Source: Mesostigma viride (taxonomy: Eukaryota; Streptophyta; Mesostigmatophyceae; Mesostigmatales; Mesostigmataceae). From it: DNA of 64,000 nucleotides. This document shows positions 20,155 through 31,199 of the stretch, piece after piece (position 1 is the first letter of the stretch; each line of letters opens with the position of its first letter). The position numbers were made by a program, and so were the translations under genes. The notes under the pieces were generated by a model. It had not been told where the DNA came from. It saw only the letters and a list, made by a program, of their open reading frames with translations, and made no database searches. Location of the stretch: contig RPFO01000076.1 of NCBI GenBank assembly GCA_009746045.1, positions 4,041,420 to 4,105,419 of the forward strand, read 5' to 3'.

Positions 20155-22943
20155 CTAATAGCCCTGCTGCACCGCAAAATCAGCCTGCGTACGCCGGAGC
20201 ATGATGTCAGCCATGGCCCGAGTCAGCGCCACCGACAAGCGCTGACGCCAATATGACGTCCAGGTCCGCGCCGACCATGGGGCCCGCTGGCCCTCCAGGT
20301 CCAGCCGGTCCTCCCGGAGCCGGCAACACTCCTTGAAGAAGGCGGAGGTCAGGGGCCCCATGGCCCCAAACTCCTCCAGGACAAAGGGCACCACACGATG
20401 GTGCCCGACGTCGCCGTAGGCCAGGAGCTTGGCCCGCTCCGCCCGGTCCGCCGTGTAACCTGCCGTGAGGGAGGCCCCAGCCACGTGGCTAAGAGCCAAG
20501 GGCCGCGCCACCGAAACGTCAATAAGCAGATGCTGGCCACCCCCCTCAAAGTCCAGCACCACGATGTCAGGCCGGTGGTTGGGGGAATAGAAGGCAGCGC
20601 CATCCGCATCCTCGGACCGGATGTTCGCGTTGGGGAAAACCGACCGAACCATGGCGAGCACCACCGTCAGGATGACAGTGTGCAAATACAAATACCAATT
20701 CTGATTCTGTTGGCCCCCCATGCAGGCAAGGTAGTGAGTCCCCGTGGGATCCTCCAGCGGCTGCCCACAGCTACCACAAGGCCGCCCGGCCGGAACAAGA
20801 GGCTGCGGGGCAAATAGCTGGTGCCGGAGCGCCACCGAGTAGTGGCTGGGAGCTAAGGCGAATGGGGGGGCCATGGGAAGTCTGAGCACGAAGGTACGCC
20901 GAGCCCACACTCCGCAAGGAAAGCGAGAACAGCCACGCACGTCCCTGGGCGTTGAGGTCCGCGAAAAGAGCCATCCAATCAGCCGTGTGCAGAATACCCG
21001 CGTAGGTTTTCTGGTGTTTATCGATGACGCGAGCAGGGAATGCGGCGGGAGATTGAACGGAGGCGACCGAGGGAGTGCCGCGAGGGAGGTGGCGCTGTAC
21101 CGCCTGAGCGGCACGGACGGGAGAACAGGCCTGCTGGATCTCAGCATAGGCCTCCTGGATGGCGGTGACGAAGGGCAAAGGGCTGCTGGGGTCCAGGAGG
21201 TCAGGCGCTGCCGTTGCCAAAAGGGGCAGGAGCCGGCAGCTTTCCGCCCACGACTGAGCGACGGAGCCCAAAAATGCTGCTGGGGCCAGCCGGGCGGCAC
21301 GAGTCAGACCACAGCCACCCATCCGTGCAGGCAGGGAGGCAATGCGAATAGCATGTGGCGGGAGGTCGGGGCCCGGGACCAGCTGCGCCAAGGCCGACTG
21401 GATGCGTTCGTCGTGGCCCTCGGCGGCCAGCCGGACCTGAGCCGGAAGAGCGCCCCGGAGCCAGTGAACGACGCGAGGGTGAGCGCAAAACCACAGAAGC
21501 AGACCCTTGGTCTGCGAATCATGAAGGCGCGCAATCAAGGGCAGTACCTCAGTGCGTGCCTCGAGGGCGGCCCGCAGAGCATCGATGACAAACTCGGGGT
21601 CGCCAACCGGAACGCCGAGGACATCCAACCCATGGAGGCGCTCGTCCCGTCCCAAGAGCTGGGGCGGAAAGCCGGAGCAATCACCTTGGGGCGAGTACAC
21701 CGCGCACTTGGCCAGGGTCAACTGGAGGTTGATGTCGGCCACCGCGGTCTGCAGTGCCAGCAGAGCCGCGGTGGTGTCCGGCACAGGGCCCAGGAGGTAG
21801 ATATCATCCAAGTAGCTAGGCCTGGATAGCGACCGCCGGGTGGGCAGCATGGACCGCTTGGAGGCAACCCTGGAGGGGGGCGGCAAAGTACAGGGGTCCC
21901 AGGGGGTCCCCTTGCTGGGTGCCCGACCGCGACAGCAGGCCGCCGCGAGTGCCGTCCTCCATGATGTGAACCAGTTGGCCGGGCTGGCCGTAGCACACGG
22001 CTGTCCAAGCGTACAAGTCCTCGAAGGACTCCATGACTGCCGCAAACATGCTGGCGCGGGACAAACTGTTGAACGCGTTGTGGCAGTCGACCTTGACGAC
22101 AGCGTGGGTGGGGTGGGCCTCGAGGTAGGCCTGCACCGAATGGATGAGGATATCCGCCCCGCCTGGAGTCGTCACCCCCAGCTGGGCCGCCACCGAGGTC
22201 TCACCCGCTGCGAGGGGCGGGCAGAAAAAGGCACGGAGCTCGGGCGCCTTTTGGCGGCAGATCACTTTGCCCACGAGCTTGCGGAGCACCTCACCGCAGG
22301 CGATCGGGCGCACCTTGCCCTCGGGGGGGGGCAAGACACCCTTGAGCAGAGCGAGGAGGCGAGCGCCCGCTAACCACTCGCGCGCAGCGGGAGGAACGCG
22401 ACCAGCCGTCAGGTCAACGAGGGTGTCAAAGAGAATGTCCTCGCCCCCATGCCCCACCAGGACCTCCAAGTGCTCGTAGCGCCAGCCCGACGGCCTGGCA
22501 GAGGAAGCCCGCGGGACCGCACGCATCACCTCCAGGAAGCAGTCGCGGTCCAGCCGGAGGGGGGCCGGCAGGGGGTCCGGCACGGGCAGCTGGAAGCCGG
22601 GCTCCGCAGGGTGAAGAGCCTCCAAGGCCGCCAGGGTAGCCGCATTGGCGGGGGCCAGCTTGGCCATTTCCAAGCGGGTCATGGCCCGGCTGAGCTGCCC
22701 CTCGCGGACGAGGCGGATGACGTCGGCGGCCACCCGCTCGAAGGAGACCTCCCTCGACAGCCGGGCCGTGCGCGGGGGCGGCACGCCAAACAGCCCCTCC
22801 CAGTCCCCCTGCAGAAAGCGGCGGCAACGGGCAATAACCGCACCCTGGAGGCCGCGCACACCACGCCCGAGAGGGGTGAGGAGCAGGCGGGGGGTCACCA
22901 TGTGCAGTTTAAAGCCCAGCGGGTCGTCCGGAGCGGCGTGCAT
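20155..22943 (-). pseudogene. RT - restriction-like endonuclease polyprotein (LINE ORF2), frameshifted
   Basis: The first frame runs 22,943 to about 21,830 with RT motifs KVRPIACGEVLRKLVGKVIC, VVKVDCHNAFNSLSR and SGTQQGDPLGPLYF. After a one-base shift, catalytic SYLDDIYLLG lies at about 21,800. A thumb/linker region follows. After another shift near 20,890 comes a zinc knuckle CGSCGQPLEDPTGTHYLAC, then a PD-(D/E)XK nuclease core RPDIVVLDF and HLLIDVSVARP near 20,520-20,590, ending at 20,155. The architecture fits RLE-type non-LTR elements (R2/CRE/Utopia-like); clade placement needs a tree. The 'RPIACGEVLRKLVGK' block is of a type common in protist and algal retroelements. Two indels break the frame. 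Confidence 0.82.
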
Positions 22944-23063
22944 GCGCCGGAGAGAAACAATGGCACATTGCGCGAAAAGGCTACGCGCGCGGTGGGGGAG
23001 GTCGGTCAGGGTAGACGTCGGGTTGATGGCGCATGCATCCCAGGGAACCGTGTCAAGCCAACG

Positions 23064-24074
23064 TCAACTGGCCGAGTAGTCGGGCGGCGGGGGCTGGGAG
23101 CCGGTGGGAGCCGAGGCGGGAGGGGCCGAGGGGGCCGGGACGGCTGGCCGGTTGAGGGGCCGTTGAGCAACACAGGCGCGCGCGTGCTGAGCGCGCCCGT
23201 GAATGGAGTACACCCGCTGGCAGTGAGCTTCCGGGCACCGGTAACAGCTCATGGCCTGCAGATCCGCCGCGCCGAGATCGGGGTGCACAGCGCGAAGGTG
23301 CTGGCAGAGGAGGTTACGGTTGTGGAACACACCAGCACACGGGGACCCCGTGGGAAGCAGCACGGCACACCGGTGAAGGCCGTCGGCGGGCGCTGATTGG
23401 CGGGGAGCGGCGCCAGCAAAGGCAGGTGGGGCCTGCGGCGTCTCCCCAGCCGGGCCGGCAGGCGCGCGCACCACGACCCGACCAGCGCCCGGCATGCCCG
23501 CCGGGGCCACGGAGGAGGCAGTGCCTACCGGGGAGACCCCCAGCGGAGGGGGGTCGAGAACGCCGGCGCCCCTCCCAGGGGGACTCGCCAGCGCGCCCGC
23601 GACCACCCCAGGCCCCGGCAACGAGGCCGGGGGCGGCGGCCAAGGGGCCGGGGAGGCAGCTGGCCCCGGGGCCCGGTGGGGACCCTGCGGGGGACCCAGC
23701 GAGACCGGGGGCGGGCCGAGAGGAAGCGCAGTCCCAGGGGGCGGCACAACAGCCCGGCACAACGGGCAGCGCGGCGCGGAATGGAGCAAGCTGCGCGCGA
23801 TGCACGATTGATGGAATGTGTGGCCGCACGCGGGCAGGCGACACAAGCCATCCCCCGGCCGGAAGGGCTCAAGGCAGATGGCACAGGAGCCCGACTCGGG
23901 GTCGTCCCCCTCCAGAAGGGACCGGACATGAGGGGGGGGCGGGTCCCAGCCGGCCTCCCAGCAACCCGGGAGAGCAGCAATCTGGTGTCTAATCACCAAG
24001 AAAATGTCCTCATATGAGGACATTTTTAAGCATGGATACCATTTGTAATAACTCACACATTTCAACATATCCAT
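23064..24074 (-). CDS. LINE ORF1 part: RING-H2 and C2H2 zinc-finger protein
   Basis: The minus-strand frame contains a RING-H2 finger (CAIC, CGHTFHQSC, CPLC; about 23,745-23,895). A long Pro/Ala/Gly-rich linker follows. Near the C terminus is a cluster of Cys/His pairs (CAGVFHNRNLLCQHLRAVH; CPEAHCQRVYSIHGRAQHAR) that looks like C2H2 fingers. It stops at 23,064, about 120 bp before the RT ORF. RING fingers usually act as E3 ubiquitin ligases; C2H2 fingers in RLE elements help bind the target. The apparent start at 24,074 lies in inserted DNA; the real ORF probably continues into the PHD part at 25,743-27,119. Confidence 0.7.
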   Translation of the reverse strand: MDMLKCVSYYKWYPCLKMSSYEDIFLVIRHQIAALPGCWEAGWDPPPPHVRSLLEGDDPESGSCAICLEPFRPGDGLCRLPACGHTFHQSCIARSLLHSAPRCPLCRAVVPPPGTALPLGPPPVSLGPPQGPHRAPGPAASPAPWPPPPASLPGPGVVAGALASPPGRGAGVLDPPPLGVSPVGTASSVAPAGMPGAGRVVVRAPAGPAGETPQAPPAFAGAAPRQSAPADGLHRCAVLLPTGSPCAGVFHNRNLLCQHLRAVHPDLGAADLQAMSCYRCPEAHCQRVYSIHGRAQHARACVAQRPLNRPAVPAPSAPPASAPTGSQPPPPDYSAS

Positions 24075-25742
24075 GGGTACGGCATGGAACCATGTTCATT
24101 TATGATATGTTCAAGAGTAGCAATGCTTAACATCCATGAAATATGCTCATTGTATAATTGTTTACGATTTATGAATGCAGGGGGGTCGCTACGCGAGTGA
24201 CCAACAAGCACTCAAGTCAACAATATGCCCAGAAAGAAGGCAGGGCCAGGTCATGGCTGGTCCTGAAAATGCACCCAAGGTGCCCACAACATGTCTACAT
24301 TACACCCTCGCTATCCTAGACCCTGCAGCCTGCCGGGGGGGGGCACAAAATGTAACTGGCAGCCAGGGACCATGGTGCAGGCCAAATAGCAGGTGTAAAG
24401 CTAGCTCAAAGCTAGCTCAGTCCAAAGAATGAAATAAGAAGCAAATACTTGCCAAGGTTAGGTCTGTGATCGTTATTGGAGGCTTGGCTGCCACCACGGT
24501 GCTCGACAATGATGCTGAAGCCTTCAATCATATATGAAGCAGATACTGCAAAGAGGCACAAATAGCAATACAAGCACAATGTAAGCATGAAAAGCTCAAG
24601 TTTCCAAGCCAGTCTAGCTCACTTGGACATGAGGTTAAGCGTTAGAAACATATGGGCAACATCCCAGCAAGCCTTGAAAAAGTTTTCAGCAACAAGGCAG
24701 TATATGTGTTAAATCAAACTACCACATTGCAACTAAGCACAGTGACTTCTACTTGCTGCTGTTTTGACGACGCAAGGCCGTTTACCTTTTCAGTGACACC
24801 ACGGGAAAAGAAAGCATTACCCAGCAAACTTCCTTTAAGTTCCCCGGACATAGGCGTAATCACAACCACGACGTTGGGCATTGAAAAGAACCGGAATCAT
24901 TAAGTCTGCGGGGGTTATAAGCTACGATACTCTTGACACGCTTATTTAGAACGATGCGGTTGCGGATGACATCCGGAACCTTGTTCTTGACGTGCGCCCA
25001 GGCCGCCAGCTGCGCGGGACAGCTCAAGAAATATATATTAAAGGACGGTGACGCCCGGGAAGCACCCAGCCTTGCGGCAAAAGTAAAATATGGCTCGCGC
25101 TCGCCGTGGTTTTCGCCAGGCGTGACTGCGATATCACGACGAAAAAATGGAGACTCTTTGACCCATCTAACTGCCCAGGTCCCTCTGTTGCCCGGGTCGC
25201 CCATTAACCCAGAAGCGTACCATAACCCATACTCGCGATATCCGCAGCTACTGGGCGGAAAAAGAAATTGTAAAACCGAACTGCATACTGACCTATCATG
25301 CCATCTACGTAGCTTCCAGATTTTCTTCAACGATGCCAAAATCCGTTCATGAACAATATTTTCGACATATACAAAGCACCTGCACGTCAAAAGCAGCATC
25401 TTCGAAATGACTAGATGATGATCTAAAGTTCTGTCTTCATTCGGGGCAAAATAATGGCCTATAACGTTCAGGCAAGCCTCAGAACTGGAACGACCCCATA
25501 GCCGTCACTCGACAAAATGCTCGATTACATTGCAACGTTCTTGCTGTAGTAGGTACTTTTCCTCGCCTCATATTTTCCAGGTACGGTCGGCCCCTGTCGA
25601 CCCCGGGGGCTTGGCGCGCTCAGTACCTATCCCAGTTTCGCGCCAAAACCCACCAGGGATCCTCAGGACCAACTTTGGCGCCAAAACCGCCCCCCTGACC
25701 CCCCCCGTCTCAAACGAGGACTATGTCCTCAAATGAGGACAT
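24009..25742. mobile_element. AT-rich insertion with palindromic ends inside the RLE LINE
   Basis: The GC-rich LINE ORF is interrupted by about 1.7 kb of more AT-rich DNA. The left end carries TGTCCTCATATGAGGACA, the right end TGTCCTCAAATGAGGACA, so both termini are near-identical palindromes. One minus-strand ORF of about 180 residues (24,860-25,399) is not recognised. GCGCCAAAAC occurs twice near 25,645 and 25,680. No transposase signature is seen, and exact borders and target duplication are uncertain. Confidence 0.55.
24860..25399 (-). CDS. Unrecognised ORF inside the 1.7-kb insertion
   Basis: 179 codons with no motif I recognise; it contains LNKRVKSIVAYNPRRLN near its C terminus and several aromatic-rich stretches. 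It may be a decayed transposase exon or chance. It is the only long ORF in the insertion. Confidence 0.25.
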   Translation of the reverse strand: MLLLTCRCFVYVENIVHERILASLKKIWKLRRWHDRSVCSSVLQFLFPPSSCGYREYGLWYASGLMGDPGNRGTWAVRWVKESPFFRRDIAVTPGENHGEREPYFTFAARLGASRASPSFNIYFLSCPAQLAAWAHVKNKVPDVIRNRIVLNKRVKSIVAYNPRRLNDSGSFQCPTSWL

Positions 25743-27119
25743 TTGGTTTTTGGACACTGGGCGCGCGAGAGGATGCCGACCGGTTGGTCAGCCGCGGGGT
25801 GCCATTCGTGCGGGATGCCTGCCAACTCCAGGATGTCGTGGAGGAAGGCAGAAACAGGCGTCCCCGCGGTTAGGGGCTGGGCGCGCCCGGCCGAGTCCAC
25901 CAAGATGGCCTGGCCGCCCTGAACCGCGATGGGGGCCCCGAACTCCACACGCAGCATGGCGGCCTGCGCCAGGCTGAGGGAGGTGATGAGAAAGCCCCCA
26001 CTGGCAACCGGGCCGGGAGGCGGGGCCTGGTCGTCCAAGAAGAGGCAAAGCTGCCGCGGGGACATGAGGCCCAGGTCGGCGCCGCCCGCGAGGTAGGCCG
26101 CCCGCACCGAGACCGGAGCGTCCCGAGCCACCGCCGTGACGAACTCGACCACCTCCTGACCCACCCGCTCATCCAGGGAAAGCAGCTCTTCCTGCCGGGC
26201 GGCCGGGAGATGCCACGGCAGCCGGCAGCCGGCGTGATATCCTTCCAAGATATACCCCCAAAGAGTCGAGGCCGTCACCGGGGGGGCGGCGGAAAGAAAT
26301 GTCGCCCGCACGCGCGCCACTAGGGCCAGGAACGCCGGGGGCCGAGGGAGCGAGGGGAGGGCGGCCTGCAACCCGACCGCGTCCAGCAACAAAGGGCAGT
26401 ACGCCCAAGAAAAGGTGGCTCGGCCCACCACGCCGACAATGTGCGAGGGCGGCCACGAGGTGAACGTGTGGGCCCGGGGGCCGCCGTCCCACGCGGCAAG
26501 GACGGGGGTGGCGGCTGGGTGGCCACTGGCCAACCGCTGCCGGGGGAAGGGAGGCCAGAGCGTCGGGGAGCGAGGGGCCAGGGGCGGGCGCCGGGGGCGC
26601 CAGGCCCGCGGGAAGGTCGGCCGGGCCCAGCCCCGGCGACAGCGCCGCGCCCCCGTAGTCGGCGGGGCCAGGCGACGGGTGGGGCCCCGGGGCCGAGGGC
26701 GCCAGGGCCCGAGCAACGGCGGCCCCACCGGGCAGGCCACGGCCCGCCCCGAGGGCCCCGGCAGGGGGGCCCACGGGGCAGGGGGCCGGAGCACCCGGCG
26801 GGGAGGGCAGCCCGGGGGCCCGCCGGGGGGGACAGCGCGGGCACGTCCAGGAGCCCGGCGGGACCCGGTAGAGCCGGGGAGTAAGACACTGCAAGTGCCA
26901 CCCGGAATTGCAAGCATCACAAACTAACATGTGGTGCCCGCAGAGCCCGCTCCGGCAGACCTCGCAGACCAAGGAGGGGGAGACCGGGGCGCCCGAGCCC
27001 CCCGCAGCCGGGTCTCCCACATCCGCAAGAAGGGCCGCAAGCCGAGAGGACCGCCGAGGCGCCAACCGGGGGGCGGGGGAGCCGTTGGCCGAAGGGGGTC
27101 GTGGGTCGTCCATGAACAA
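25743..27119 (-). pseudogene. LINE ORF1 N-terminal part with PHD finger, frameshifted
   Basis: From 27,119 the minus strand reads a basic Ser/Arg start and a PHD finger (CEVC, CDACNSGWHLQC, CPRC; about 26,830-26,980). A very Gly/Pro/Ala-rich linker follows. After a frame change around 26,400 comes a helical segment (LISLSLAQAAMLRVEFGAP-like) that runs into the insertion at about 25,742. PHD fingers read histone H3 tails; in a retroelement they could guide the particle to chromatin (inference). It probably forms one long ORF1 with the RING/C2H2 part. Confidence 0.65.
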
Positions 27120-27227
27120 TCAGGGCAGGCGTGGAAGCCACCCAGGGGGGGGGCGGGGGTGTGTGGGGGGCGGAGCCCCCCACGCGGGGGGTTTGGGGGG
27201 CGGCAGCCCCCCAACGCGGGGCGGCCG

Positions 27228-27551
27228 CGGTGCGGCACCTCGGCGCAGGTTTTTTCAGCTGTGCATGGAGAAAAAAACGTGTCTCAATCCAGGAACCCCC
27301 GTCAGTTCATGTCATGCAGCCTAGAAAACTGGAGCGATGATGGAGCCACAACTAACGGGAAATCCGCATTCAAATTCGCCTAGCCCACGGGTCACAAGTG
27401 GCCGACAGGTAGATGCAGCCAGCCCTGGGCGTGTCGCAGACAGTAATCACTACCGTAGGCCGCGGTGCCGCACCTCGGCGCAGGTTTTTTCAGCTGTGCA
27501 TGGAGAAAAAAACGTGTCTCAATCCAGGAACCCCCGTCGGTTCATATCATG
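27228..27551 (-). repeat. Direct repeat of about 90 bp in the LINE 5' region
   Basis: CGCAGGTTTTTTCAGCTGTG and its flanks occur twice, at 27,228-27,319 and 27,460-27,551, almost identical and 232 bp apart. Position at the 5' end of the minus-strand LINE suggests monomer-type 5' UTR repeats, which often carry LINE promoters; that function is inferred. Confidence 0.75.
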
Positions 27552-27571
27552 TGTGTTTTATATATTCCTCA

Positions 27572-27965
27572 TCAGGCCGTGCTGTCGTCTACAGTAATGG
27601 CAGATGCATGTCTGATGTGCACATGGCGGCCGGTAGCTTGAAGCGACTATCCTCAGGGGCAACAACCTCTACCTGTACCTGAGGCCTGATAGCCCTGGCT
27701 AGCAATGGCCGGCAATAAGCACGTGGCTGCGTCACGTGGGTGCTGCATGTATAGCAATAGCCATGAGAGTCTCGATCCTATTATGAAATGAGACAACACC
27801 GTACGTGCATGGCGTTCCAACGCCGTACGTGAGGGCTAGAGCGGCTGTCTGCATGAGAGGCGAGGCGCGAAGACGTGTATCGCGAAAGTCTGTAGGAAGA
27901 CCTGCATGCGTGGCTGGATCGAGGGAGAACGACGAACATAAAGGGGGCTGACCGTGTGCATGGTG
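27572..27965. other. Flanking sequence between RLE LINE and copia A
   Basis: About 400 bp without a gene or repeat that I can support. It continues, after copia A is removed, at 36,464. Confidence 0.4.
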
Positions 27966-27970
27966 GATGG

Positions 27971-28622
27971 AGTTAGCATTTTGGGCAACCAATATGCTAA
28001 GTGGATACAGTTTGGAAAGACCTTTCCAACGCCGTGCTGACCGCCTGAAACAGACAAGGGACAAGAAAGATATGAGGTCCCGAAGTCCTAGCCGTCCGTG
28101 GCCGACTGGGGTACAGTCCTCTGGTGTAGTGGACAGGACACGTGGCAGGCCGTGCCTGCGCAGGCTTAGCCTGACTATCACGTGACTGTGGTCCACGTAG
28201 ACCAGAGGAGCAGCAGCCTGTGACTGGTGGACTACAGGAACTGGCACAGGTCTGCAAGGATACTAGGCCTTGCAGGCTTGTGACAGGTCCTGTACTTCCT
28301 AGGTTGCAGAGTCTAGGCAAATCCAGTTCGTCCTGCATGGCTCTGCACTGATGCCAGTGGACGTTGAGGATTTGCTTGCCTGCCTGCACGTGCCTCGTCA
28401 CGCCGATGGGAACGAGGAACAACGCAAAGGATATAGCTTGGTCATGGGGGATGACCAGCTATCTTGGCAAGCACGAACCGAGGCTCCCACATTGGACGTG
28501 GAACCGCTCACCGTGGTCGTGGCTTGGTGCACGGGTTAAAAGGTTGCTGCCTTGCAACTTTGGCTCATCCCGTTGTGTGGCGTGAGAGACCAGGAACTCA
28601 CAGTTCTGGCTGCTCGCTAACT
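27971..28622 (+). repeat. 5' LTR of copia A
   Basis: 652 bp, starts AGTTAGCATTTTGGGC and ends GCTCGCTAACT, not the usual TG..CA. It contains a hairpin (TTGGTCATGGGGGATGACCA near 28,440) and a TATA-like GTTAAAAGG at about 28,536. It matches the LTRs at 38,872-39,520, 47,457-48,100 and 56,598-57,241. The 10 nt following it (CGTACTATTG, 28,623-28,632) are the presumed primer-binding position. Confidence 0.88.
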
Positions 28623-28653
28623 CGTACTATTGCATTTCTGTTTGCAAGGTTTC

Positions 28654-29796
28654 ATGTCGGCCGAGGCTCGGGTTACTCACCTGAGTCATCTCCCAGGCGC
28701 GAAGCAGCTCCAGAGTTGCCGGCGCGCGAAGACGCATTCTTCCCCTATATCACCCGTCCAACGCTTCTACATTTGTGCAAGCGGCCCACGTTGCGAGGGG
28801 CCTTGCGGAAGGAGGTTGGGTCGCTGTGTTCGGTAACGCAGCAGGGCCGTCGGCAAACGACCCTGTGGTGATGAGGATTAGGGCGACGACGTCGCCAGGG
28901 GAAACAGGACGGGTCTGCACGGAGCGCCTCGTCGCCATTCGCGACGAAATTGCTTCGTTGATCTACAGTTTAGAAGTTGCGTACCAGGGCGGGCACGTAA
29001 CCATCCAGGCGCTGGACTTAGCGCGTGAAACGCTGGGCCAACTGGTGGCCATCTGTTTAGGTGGAACCAGATTGTATAATCACTGGGTGGCGACAAGCTC
29101 GCTGGGGGAGGGGACCGACGCGTCACATATCATACGGGACGCGCAGACGCGCGAGGCCGATAGCCCGTGGGATTCGGCCGAGGTGGTGGCTCAAACGTGT
29201 GAGCACCTGGTCAACATTCTGATCCAAGAGGCGCGTGGTCACGCCGATCACTGGGTGATCACTACGCGGCCGCCGGGGATTTGGTCGACCTTGGACACTC
29301 CGAGGTTGCAGAGCAGGCCAGGGGCGACTGGGCCGACGGTGACAGTCATCACCGGTCGAGACGTCTCCGACGAGGAGTTCCACGATCAGTTCGTGGACCG
29401 CCAACGGGAATCATAGCCCGTCGTCACACAGATTGACGAGGGTGACGGCACAAACGAGGGATACTCGGCCGGCGCAGGGCAGAGTTAAACATCCCCTTTG
29501 AGCCGGAACACGATTTTGGGGAGATTGGTCGGGGCTCGCGGAACGACCGGCGAGGTGGTGGTAGTCGGTGGGTCAGGAATCTTCAGTGGTATCGCCGTGG
29601 CAGTGCGCCTAGACTGCCGGTAGAGCAGACAGCAGCCGGGAGGCCGGTGAGCCGTGTGCTAGGTCCTTACAACGCGGAGGAGGTCCGCTCAGTTCCACGC
29701 GTGGGGACACCGGTGGCACGCACAGCGCAGGAGCGTGAGGAGGAGGCCATAGCTGAGGAGCATCCAGCGGCTTCTTCCGGCAGCACCAGCGCTTGA
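28654..29796 (+). pseudogene. Copia ORF1 (extra 5' ORF, unknown function), copy A
   Basis: Homologous to the intact ORF1 of copy D (61,489-62,616). Conserved blocks: LAEGGWVAVFGNAAGP, IRDEIASLIYSLEVAYQGGH, AQTREADSPW, CEHLVNILIQEARG, GIWSTLDTPR. The frame is broken before the FVQAAHVARG block and stops early at 29,416. The true end, shared with B and C, is SA-stop at 29,796. The protein is mostly helical with no known domain, and lies 52 nt upstream of gag. Confidence 0.65.
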
Positions 29797-29848
29797 GCCT
29801 GTTTTCCTTGTCTATCGCCTGTTTTGTTTTGCCATCCCACTGTATATA

Positions 29849-31199
29849 ATGCCTCGTGGCAAACCGGGAGACGGCGACAAGGGCGAGATGGAGGCACCGG
29901 CTGGAGCAAGCCAGGAGCCTCGGCAAGACAAGGAGCAGCTGGTGGGGGAGGCGATCCCAGCCAGCGAGGGCGATGGGGGAAAGAGACCAGGCAGCAAGAG
30001 ACGGCACGAAGACTCGGTGGAGGAGGCGCGCAAGGCGCGGGCACTAGGAGCATCTGATGCAATAACGGTGGCGAATGGGCAACCTGCCGTGGAGAAGCGT
30101 AAGAGGGACACCTCCGCTGACGGCAATGGTAAGAGGCCTCACGTGGATGTGCTCTCCCCTGTGCTTGCTGGCCCAAGTGGCGTTGTTACTGTGACACCCA
30201 CTGTGGTGGAGCCGGTGAAGGCGCTGCCAGGGTCGAGACCTCACATGAGTGCAGTCACGCTTATGAATGGACAAAAGCCTCTTAACCCACCACTAGCACA
30301 GGAAGCTAGACAAGTGGCTAGAGGACATGGAGCTGGTTGTGCTCTCCGTGGACCCCACTGTCAACCTAGTGCAAGTGTTTCACTCGTCCACGTGCAACAG
30401 GGACTCGTCAGAGCGTGTCAGGGAAAAGGCTAGGACTGGTGTCAAGGATAAGCTAACCTGGGCACAGTTCCTGGATGGGTTGAGGGAGGAGTTCTCTGAC
30501 AAGGTTCTCAACCTCACCAACTACTATAAACATCAGTATGACACCTTTGAGATAGTGGGCCCTGTGGCAGAGGAATGGGCTAGGCTCAACCGTATCAGGA
30601 CAAGGGGGCCAAGTATGGCTTCCTGGTCACAGATAGGGCCTTGGCAGACTATTTCCTGGACCGTATGGGTTTGAGTGTGGATGGGAGGAACAGTGCCCGC
30701 ATGTTTCTTAACCAGACTGATGGCTCCTTGCGTGCTCTGGAGCTTGTAATCCTCAGCATAAGGAAGCCAGATCCTGCCTGCAAAGCTATCCAGTCCCATG
30801 GCAGCAATGCCACCTCCGCTGTGCAGGGCCAAGGTGATGTCCCCGGGTACCCAGCCCGTGATGGGGCAAGGCCCAACAAGCGTAAGCGCTTCAGGCGCCA
30901 GAGGCAGGGGGCTCAGGGTGGCAAGGGTGCAGGTTCCCAAGGAGGGGTTGGGAGCCAGCAAGCTGGTGGTCAGCAGGGTAAGGGTGGCCAAGGGCAAGGC
31001 AAGGGCCAAGCTCAAGGCAACCAGGGCAAGCAGGGTGGACAGTCTCAGGGAGGCCAGGGAAGCCTGGCAAGGGTGGGGCTGGGTCTGGGAAGAAGGGTGG
31101 AGCATGCTTTGTGTGTGGCAAGGAAGGTCACTGGCGTCGTGAGTGTCCTGACAGGAAGGCCAAGCCTGCTGGGGCAGGGGGCCAGTCGGGCAGCAGTGA
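29849..31199 (+). pseudogene. Copia gag with CCHC knuckle, copy A (frameshifted)
   Basis: Starts MPRGKPGDGDKGEMEAP with a Lys/Arg-rich linker. The capsid-like part follows in later frames (LEDMELVVLSVDPTVNLVQV; DKLTWAQFLDGLREEFSDK; DYFLDRMGLSVDGRN), then a Gly/Gln-rich stretch and the knuckle CFVCGKEGHWRREC near 31,105-31,150. It ends at TGA 31,197-31,199 followed by CTAG. Gag packages the element RNA into virus-like particles. At least three single-base indels; two of them are shared with copy C. Confidence 0.78.

Larger units (their letters stand above)
19936..27571 (-). mobile_element. LINE with restriction-like endonuclease, whole element with 19-bp TSD
   Basis: TATATATTCCTCATCAGGC occurs at both borders (19,936-19,954 and 27,553-27,571) and is read as the target-site duplication. 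Between them, on the minus strand: a 5' repeat region, a PHD-finger ORF, a later insertion (24,009-25,742), a RING/C2H2 ORF, and an RT-RLE ORF ending at 20,155 with an AT-rich 3' end. Its 3' end also occurs as a fragment at 13,845-13,900. The endonuclease type differs from the neighbouring AP-endonuclease LINE. Confidence 0.75.

Noticed and set aside
23397-24017. Plus-strand ORFs opposite the RING/C2H2 region
   Set aside because: Shadow frames of a GC-rich gene; only the minus strand shows zinc-finger motifs.
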